Origin: Alphaproteobacteria bacterium | Lineage (GTDB): Bacteria > Pseudomonadota > Alphaproteobacteria > Rs-D84 | Assembly (NCBI GenBank): GCA_017964865.1 | Contig: JAGCRE010000039.1 | Location: 1 to 5,479 of the forward strand | Length of the DNA: 5,479 nucleotides | Direction: 5' to 3' | Part shown: positions 1 through 5,400 of the stretch, piece by piece | How the letters are laid out: the number at the start of each line of letters is the position of its first letter | Numbering within the stretch: the first letter of the stretch is position 1 | Program-made: the position numbers and the translations under genes | The notes under the pieces: generated by a model | What the model was told of the DNA's origin: nothing | Database searches by the model: none | What the model saw: only the letters and a program-made list of their open reading frames with translations

Positions 1-1762
1 AAGAATTCCAAACGGCACCATTTTTTGCATATGCATCACAATATGCGTGGCTCATTTCTATCATACCCTGCGACATTTGTGTATCTTGTGTATTTCCATT
101 TGACGTTCCATGAATATTTGCCCAATTATTGAATTCGCTTTTTTTCAAGCATACTTTCGATGGCAATCTTTTTAATTCGACCGCCTTTTGTAATTCTGCA
201 TATTCATCACCAATCGCACAATACTTTGCACCGTCTGCAGGGCTGATTGATTTGTTGCTATATACACCACCGGTTGTCTGTGGGGCATCTTGGGCGATTA
301 TACGTTGCAGTGTTTCAATATCAATTGTTGCCTGCTTTTTCCGTCCGCGGAAAAGTTTTGATGACTCCAACGCACTGGACGCACATCCAACACGAATATT
401 TGCACCGGAACTCATATCAACATCACCCCATAACCAGTCGCGTTGAACCTTGCTGTCTTCACTGCCATCGTCAACAATTGTCGATTGCAATGTGCATGCT
501 GTATCATCTTCGGGTGGAACAACCTGGTTGTTTCTGCATTCGTGACCGCCACGAACACGATCGCCCGGTATCGATTTACCATCTTTGCCACATGTAGATG
601 AATTATACTGAACCGTCGTCTTGGTAACGTAATCATAGTGATATTTCGTGCAAGATGTCACTGTCTGCACAACATGACCATTTTTATCTTTTGTTTCAAT
701 AATATCTTCGCCTTCGTCACAAACCTTTTCACGTGTTGTTTCCCCAAGGTTGCACAGGTATTTTCCCCATACATTGCACGAACCATTTAACATCATATAA
801 ATATCGGTAATATCAACACCGACCGATTGTGCCAGAACCAACGCATCGTACATTTCATCCAAAACATTTTCGTATGGGTCAAAGAATTGTTCCGCCTTTT
901 GTTTGAACATTTTAACACGTTTTGGACCCGAACAATTGTTTCCGCGTGAATCACAGCCAGCATATTCAAAAACATTGTTCATTGTTGCCTTTAACGACTT
1001 TAATTGCGTTTCTGCGTTTTCAATACTTGATAAAATCTGGCCCGAAATCTGTTCACGTGCCAACACATCGGCCGACACACCATTTTGTGCCGCAACAATT
1101 TGCGAATCGGTTAAATTTTGCGACGTTTCGATGGTCTGGGTTGGTTGGTAAGAATACGTTTCTTGACGTGCCGCATTTACCGACGCAATTGCATCTGCGG
1201 TCATTTGTTTTTGTTCCGCTAATGCATTTTGTAATTGTGCAACCGTCTGGGCATTTTGTTGTGCCATTTCCATTTGCATTTGTTGCATCTGTTGTTGCAT
1301 GGCCGCCATTTGTTGGGCGTTTTGTTGTGCCGTTGCATTTACCGCCGCGGTGTTTGCCGCGTTTGCCGCCGCGTTCGCCTTGGCCGTAGAACTTGCCACC
1401 AATTGGGCAGATATATATTCCACCAAATCATTGCCATATTGTTTGCATGACGCATTTGATTGAACACAGCCCGACACAATTGCCGCGGTTACCGACATAT
1501 CGGTACAACCACCACTGCTGCATTTTGGTTGGGCACAACGCATAATCACCGCATTACAGTTGCCGAAATCTGCAGTCGCAGTGTTTTCAGAACCGCCACT
1601 GCGTGCGTTCATTAAATTATTCCATTTATTGTTATTTGTTGAACCCGATTCACCGTTATATGCAGTTAAATTATTACCCACAGTTGACGATACAACCGCA
1701 TCAGCCACCCCAATCGGTGTGGCACACAACATCACCAACAAAAATCTGGCGAATTTTCTCAT
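1..1762 (-). CDS. Secreted cysteine-rich protein with Gln/Ala-rich coiled coil, 3' end outside window
   Basis: The minus-strand frame is open from an ATG at 1762-1760 to the window edge, giving 587 residues with no stop; the C-terminus is missing. The start is supported by a purine-rich ribosome binding site and by a signal peptide: basic n-region MRKFAR, hydrophobic core about residues 7-19, and an ADA cleavage site at 20-22. Residues 69-106 hold six cysteines spaced x6, x4, x4, x12, x6. Residues 125-195 are Ala/Asn/Gln/Met-rich and read as a long helix or coiled coil. More cysteines follow at 270, 277, 329, 337, 348, 371, 391, 409, 423, 460, 515, 538 and 575. There is no lipobox (Cys13 is preceded by Leu) and no internal membrane segment is obvious. 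It is probably a periplasmic or surface protein stabilised by disulfides. I do not recognise the family; the shared cysteine layout links it to the large gene upstream. The coding call is firm, the function unknown. Confidence 0.9.
   Translation of the reverse strand, partial: MRKFARFLLVMLCATPIGVADAVVSSTVGNNLTAYNGESGSTNNNKWNNLMNARSGGSENTATADFGNCNAVIMRCAQPKCSSGGCTDMSVTAAIVSGCVQSNASCKQYGNDLVEYISAQLVASSTAKANAAANAANTAAVNATAQQNAQQMAAMQQQMQQMQMEMAQQNAQTVAQLQNALAEQKQMTADAIASVNAARQETYSYQPTQTIETSQNLTDSQIVAAQNGVSADVLAREQISGQILSSIENAETQLKSLKATMNNVFEYAGCDSRGNNCSGPKRVKMFKQKAEQFFDPYENVLDEMYDALVLAQSVGVDITDIYMMLNGSCNVWGKYLCNLGETTREKVCDEGEDIIETKDKNGHVVQTVTSCTKYHYDYVTKTTVQYNSSTCGKDGKSIPGDRVRGGHECRNNQVVPPEDDTACTLQSTIVDDGSEDSKVQRDWLWGDVDMSSGANIRVGCASSALESSKLFRGRKKQATIDIETLQRIIAQDAPQTTGGVYSNKSISPADGAKYCAIGDEYAELQKAVELKRLPSKVCLKKSEFNNWANIHGTSNGNTQDTQMSQGMIEMSHAYCDAYAKNGAVWNS
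1445..1558 (-). repeat. Six-cysteine module in the left secreted protein
   Basis: Residues 69-106 of the left protein, with cysteines 69, 76, 81, 86, 99 and 106 (x6, x4, x4, x12, x6). The first gap and the last two gaps equal those of the type A modules in the neighbouring gene; only the two middle gaps are shorter. Little other sequence is shared, so the relationship rests on the spacing. Confidence 0.55.
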
Positions 1763-1775
1763 TTCTCTCTTTCTT
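1763..1775 (-). promoter_or_regulatory. Ribosome binding site of the left secreted-protein gene
   Basis: Read on the minus strand this is AAGAAAGAGAGAA directly before the ATG. It is a purine-rich, Shine-Dalgarno-like stretch (AAAGAGAG core) rather than a perfect AGGAGG. Together with the signal peptide it fixes the start at 1762. Confidence 0.5.
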
Positions 1776-1783
1776 GTAATTTT

Positions 1784-1789
1784 ATCATA
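1784..1789 (-). promoter_or_regulatory. Possible -10 box (TATGAT) of the left secreted-protein gene
   Basis: The minus strand reads TATGAT, five of six matches to TATAAT, 21 bases before the ATG. That would give a 5' leader of roughly 15 bases containing the ribosome binding site. No convincing -35 box lies at 16-18 bases upstream, where the sequence is a C/G run plus T run. This is tentative. Confidence 0.25.
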
Positions 1790-1903
1790 AAAAACGCCCC
1801 CGGGCAAGAAAAGAAAGCGAAGTTATTTATTGATCTCGTGTCGTTATGTTCGTTTTTCTGTGTATTTCCTGCAAACGTGTTTATTTTGTACATTGCTTCC
1901 AGA

Positions 1904-1908
1904 AAGTC
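1904..1908 (+). repeat. Left copy of the putative 5-bp target-site duplication (AAGTC)
   Basis: AAGTC abuts the first base of the left inverted repeat and is repeated in direct orientation directly after the last base of the right one at 2351-2355. Confidence 0.6.
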
Positions 1909-1950
1909 GTCATCCCCGCGAAGGCGGGGATCCACTGTCCCACAGGGGAT
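1909..1950 (+). repeat. Left inverted repeat of the GIY-YIG cassette, with hairpin
   Basis: This 42-bp arm begins GTCATCCCCGC and ends CACAGGGGAT. It contains a perfect 8-bp stem, ATCCCCGC (1912-1919) with GCGGGGAT (1924-1931), around the loop GAAG, and a small CCC-ACA-GGG hairpin at 1939-1947. It matches the reverse complement of 2310-2350 at 37 of 41 aligned bases, with one indel. The palindrome class is widely dispersed in proteobacterial genomes; when translated it gives VIPAKAGI-type peptides that often pollute annotations. Confidence 0.85.
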
Positions 1951-1951
1951 A

Positions 1952-1980
1952 TTGAAATAATGTTTTATACTTGATAGTAT
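1952..1980 (+). promoter_or_regulatory. Possible sigma-70-type promoter of the nuclease gene
   Basis: TTGAAA (1952-1957, five of six to consensus) is followed after 17 bases by TAGTAT (1975-1980, four of six). It lies wholly inside the cassette, between the left inverted repeat and the ORF. Transcription from it would start at about 1986-1988, on or just before the ATG, and no Shine-Dalgarno sequence is visible, so the message may be leaderless. It is plausible but unproven in such AT-rich sequence. Confidence 0.35.
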
Positions 1981-1987
1981 TACATTC

Positions 1988-2308
1988 ATGGAAAAACATG
2001 CGTATGTTTATATTATGGCAAGTGGCAAAATGGGTACGCTCTATATCGGTTCCACAACCGATTTACTTGGGCGTGTATTTCAACACAAGCACAAGATATA
2101 CCCAAAATCTTTTACTGCGAAATACGGTTGTGATAAATTGGTTTACTATGAACAATGTGGTAACACCAAAATTATGGTGCAACGAGAACGTGATTTGAAA
2201 AAATGGAACCGTAATTGGAAAATACGATTGATTATTAAACAAAACCCAGAATGGAAAGATTTATACCCAGATATTTTAGAATCTTGTGGATATGATAGAA
2301 ATGGATAA
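1988..2308 (+). CDS. Small GIY-YIG nuclease family protein
   Basis: This 106-residue protein is essentially a single GIY-YIG domain of the small stand-alone (YhbQ/UPF0213-like) group. The GIY strand is YVYIMAS at residues 6-12 and the YIG strand is TLYIGS at 17-22. The expected active-site residues are present: Tyr8, Tyr19, Arg29 in GRVFQHK, His33, and the metal-binding Glu67 in QRERDLKKW. The tail NPEWKDLY (86-93) is typical of the group. The family cuts or nicks DNA using one metal ion and the Tyr/Arg/Glu set; the cellular role of the small members is poorly defined. The ATG at 1988 puts the GIY motif at the usual distance from the N-terminus. It lies opposite to both large neighbours and inside two inverted repeats, with its stop one base from the right repeat, which suggests it belongs to that unit. 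Family assignment is secure; action on these repeats is inference. Confidence 0.93.
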   Translation: MEKHAYVYIMASGKMGTLYIGSTTDLLGRVFQHKHKIYPKSFTAKYGCDKLVYYEQCGNTKIMVQRERDLKKWNRNWKIRLIIKQNPEWKDLYPDILESCGYDRNG

Positions 2309-2309
2309 A

Positions 2310-2350
2310 ATCCCTGCGGGGCAATGGATCCCCGCCTTTGCGGGGATGAC
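2310..2350 (+). repeat. Right inverted repeat of the GIY-YIG cassette, with hairpin
   Basis: This 41-bp arm is the inverted partner of 1909-1950. The 8-bp stem ATCCCCGC (2328-2335) with GCGGGGAT (2340-2347) is identical to the left arm, but the loop is CTTT, whose complement AAAG differs from the left loop GAAG. The four substitutions against the left arm are all transitions, and all fall outside the stem. There is no T-run after the stem, so it is not a good intrinsic terminator. Confidence 0.85.
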
Positions 2351-2355
2351 AAGTC
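2351..2355 (+). repeat. Right copy of the putative 5-bp target-site duplication (AAGTC)
   Basis: It directly follows the right inverted repeat and is identical to 1904-1908 in the same orientation. Confidence 0.6.
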
Positions 2356-2375
2356 TCTGGAATCAATACACCATT

Positions 2376-2402
2376 AAAAAATGCCCCGGTGGGGCATTTT
2401 TT
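2376..2402. terminator. Bidirectional intrinsic terminator between convergent genes
   Basis: AAAAAATGCCCC (2376-2387), loop GGT, GGGGCATTTTTT (2391-2402): a perfect 12-bp stem with an A-run on one side and a T-run on the other, so it works on both strands. It ends the plus-strand nuclease transcript and the minus-strand giant-gene transcript. Its T-run overlaps the TAA stop codon (2403-2401) of the giant gene. Confidence 0.9.
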
Positions 2403-5400
2403 ATTCAAGACTTGTTGTTATGATATCGCCATAGGAACCAGCCTCGTCCCCACCGATATAGCAAGTAATATGACGGCCAACATTGTTCATCCATTCGTTA
2501 TATGCAGCCTTTTCCGCCGCGGTCAAGTTTGCATCTTGGATATCACGTGTGGCCTTCCATACTGTTGCCCCACCAGCAGCGGCAGAAACAAGCGTTGTAA
2601 TTGGTGTCAACAAACGATATTCTTTGTTGTTTTGATTACCAGACGTTACGTCTTCAAGTTCTGCTTTTATTGTCTTGCATTCACGTTCAAGACTATCGAT
2701 TTTGTTTCGATTGTCTTCTGTAATATATTGGTGCGAATATTGTGATTCGCTAACCTGTTTTGCAACACTTTTTACTTCGTCTGTATATTTAGATTTCACC
2801 CCGGCCTGTCCTGCTGCTATTGCCGCATCTAACAAACTGTCATACAAATCTTGTTTGTTATTAGGTGTGTTGTCTTCACGCCATACTGTTTCTATCTTAG
2901 ACAGACAGGTTTTTGCAGACGTTAACGCCTTTGCATTTTTGTTCTGGCTATTTCCGGTCAAACCTGGGAATATGTCGCCACTGCGGATATTTTCGCCCAG
3001 TGCATATCCACCAATACCACCACCGATTGTTCCAATCAATGTCGTCCAGAACGCGGTCTTGTCTTGGGAATCACGCATACTCTGGGTTTTTTCACTGGCC
3101 ACGTCATTTGCAATATCTTGCAAATCTCTTTCTGGAATCCATGAACCACATGTGAAACTGTCGCCAGTTGCAAAGTATGCAGTTGTCCATGATTTACCCT
3201 TCATTGCTTCTTGAATCTTTTTGTCATCCGATTGCAATGTAACGCGAACGCGACAGAACGAACCATACAAATCGTTACTTGCCGTAAATGCGGTTGTTTT
3301 CAACCCGTTCACTGTGTAATCTTTTGGAACACGATTACCCTTTAATTTAACCCACATAAACGTGCTGCCCATATCTTTATCACCAATGATACCACCGGCA
3401 TTTGATGTCAGGCACATTTGCTGTTCACGATTTAATTTCGCATTGTATTTTGCCTGGGCTTCTTTTTCGATGTCATAGATTAAATCTTTGAATAACGAAC
3501 TTGCCGCCTGGGACTGAACATACGTTGTATAGTCAACCATTATTGGATCATTGCAAACCTTGTTGCTGGTTTCAGACAATGTTCCACAGACACATTCTTC
3601 GTTATCATCTGTTTTGCAAAGTTTGTTGCCATATGCATCGGTCATTGCAACCTTTTGTGTTTTGGCATCGACTTTTGTTGCAGAACCTGCATCAATCCAA
3701 CCTTCACGAACCGATGATGCACCGCCCCATGAATCCGAATATTGTGATGCGTTAACACGTATCTTGTTTGATTCTATGGCCAGGTGTTCTTCGCATGCCG
3801 ATGCGGTTTTAACCGTATCCAAACACAATCCCAACACGATTGTGTAATCCAACACACCACCAACCTTGTTCATAGACAAATCAAATTTATCATTACCCGA
3901 TTGTGTCAGGTCAGAATAAACATCTGTACGACTGCGATAGCAATTTACATAATCATTACCGCACATCGATTTAACACAACTGGTTGCGACCAATTGGCAC
4001 TGTTTTTTCATATTTGCCAATGCCGCGTCATTATAACTGGTCGCCAGCGATGCGTTTAACGATGCAATTACACCAATAACGTCTTTTTCGGCACCGTCAT
4101 CATATTCTGGGAACAAAATATCAAACGCATCACGGTTTATATATGAATATGTATATGAACCAGTCGCATCTGGATTTGCAGCCGCATATTTACAATTTGT
4201 ATCGGTATTAACGATTGCTGCACAACCCGTTTTAATATCATTATATGTTGCCGCACCATTTACAGATTTTGCAGAATTACCAAATACCGCCGAATAGCAT
4301 GCCGCACCCGAACCGCCACCACAGACACGCATTGCACACGATTTGATTATTTCAGTACATTTCTGCTTTGCCTTTGTATCAAATTTATCAACCAAATCTG
4401 CAATTTTTGCCTTCATTGATGCGTTCATACGGGCCGAATATGCTTCTTCGTAAATTTCAGCCTGGTTATCTTCGTCACGCAACTGGGCATTTGTTGGCAT
4501 TTGACCATCGCCAATAAATGTCGCATAGCAATATTTGCTGGACCCGATGGTATCAAAGCAAGAATTTTTAATATATGCCGCGATTGATGATTTGCTGACC
4601 ATATCTTCAATCAATTCGGTTGTAAGTGGTGTTCCGTTATTGATTGCGTCAACAATATCAACAATCGACTGACTGCTGTTTTCATAGCATTTATATGGGT
4701 TTTCAGCACATGCGTTTTCAATACATTTATCAACAGATTTATAACATGTCGATACCGCGTTCACCGCCGCCAGTGCCGCACCTTCGCTAATCATTTCGCC
4801 AACACGACTTGTTTTTGATGGTGCCGCTGTTAACGATGACGAACCCAATAATTCTTTGACCCCATCGCCCGCACAACGTGCCAATGTTGAATCACAGAAT
4901 ACGCGTTGTTTTTTGAATTCTTTATCAGTTGTGCAAAGTTCAAAGTCAGAACCGCATACAAATTCTTTCTTTAAACACGATGTATAACGACGAATACATG
5001 TTGATGTATCATAACGATTCGATATTGCCGCCGCAGTTATCATTTGTCCCATAATACTGCCATCGGTTGGATATGTGTAACCGGTAACTTCGTCATAACT
5101 GTTTTTCGAAGAAACGTTCGATAATGCCGCGATGTTTGACGTTCCAAACAAACTTTCCACACCAGCAGACGAACATTGACCCAGTGTGCTTAAGCAATTT
5201 GGCATTTTTCCATGGAACAAGACATTTGTTGTGCATTCTTCAAAGTTTTCACCACATACATCGGCACCCTTGATACAGTCGGTATATGCATCAATACATT
5301 CGGCATTTGCCAATAATGCAGCCGATGTTGTCGAACCAGATGTTGTCGTCGTAGTAGTATTCGATGACGGAGCCTTAGACACCTTGGTTGACAATGTTGG

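Larger units (their letters stand above)
1904..2355 (+). mobile_element. Candidate inverted-repeat GIY-YIG cassette with 5-bp target duplication
   Basis: The unit proper is 1909-2350 (442 bp): left inverted repeat, a 37-bp leader with a possible promoter, the nuclease gene, a 1-bp gap, and right inverted repeat. The termini are the perfect inverted pair GTCATCCCCGC / GCGGGGATGAC. AAGTC lies immediately outside both ends (1904-1908 and 2351-2355), and the inverted repeat match stops exactly there (C on the left faces A on the right). That geometry is what a transposition-like insertion leaves. No known transposase is encoded. The alternative is a nuclease gene between two chance or recombined copies of a dispersed palindrome, but the exact flanking duplication argues against it. 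The structure is seen directly; mobility is inferred. Confidence 0.65.
1892..2367. repeat. Outer inverted repeat interrupted by the cassette (hairpin target)
   Basis: ATTGCTTCCAGA (1892-1903) and TCTGGAATCAAT (2356-2367) are inverted repeats matching at 11 of 12 bases, lying just outside the two AAGTC copies. With the cassette and one AAGTC removed, they form a 12-bp-arm stem around a 5-base AAGTC loop. It may be the original target structure. Less likely, it is a further outward part of the element's own ends. Confidence 0.6.

Noticed and set aside
922..1389. Plus-strand 155-codon ORF
   Set aside because: It is antisense to the coiled-coil part of the left gene. The composition is only the complement of Gln/Ala codons, with no domain or ribosome binding site.
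1712..1762. Lipoprotein signal in the left protein (Cys13)
   Set aside because: The residues before Cys13 are V-M-L, not the small residue required at the position before a lipobox cysteine; a normal AXA cleavage site follows at residues 20-22.
1759..1989. Minus-strand 76-codon ORF across the left inverted repeat
   Set aside because: Its VDPRLRGDDD stretch is simply the palindrome read as protein, a common annotation artefact. It has no recognisable domain and ends in the ATGA overlap with the real left-gene start.
1971..2198. Plus-strand 75-codon ORF overlapping the nuclease gene
   Set aside because: It is out of frame with the GIY-YIG reading frame, which has an intact active site; this is a frame shadow.
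2310..2350. Right inverted repeat as the nuclease gene's terminator
   Set aside because: The stem is GC-rich but is followed by GACAAGTC rather than a T-run; the real terminator is at 2376-2402.
1909..2350. CRISPR-like or integron cassette
   Set aside because: There are only two repeats in inverted orientation, with one gene between them and no spacers; there is no integrase and no canonical attC ends.
2146..2352. Minus-strand 68-codon ORF antisense to the nuclease gene
   Set aside because: It begins in the right inverted repeat (MSSPQRRGS is the palindrome translated) and runs antisense to a gene with a clear family signature.
2675..3214. Plus-strand 179-codon ORF
   Set aside because: It is antisense to the continuous giant-protein frame; there is no domain and no start signal.
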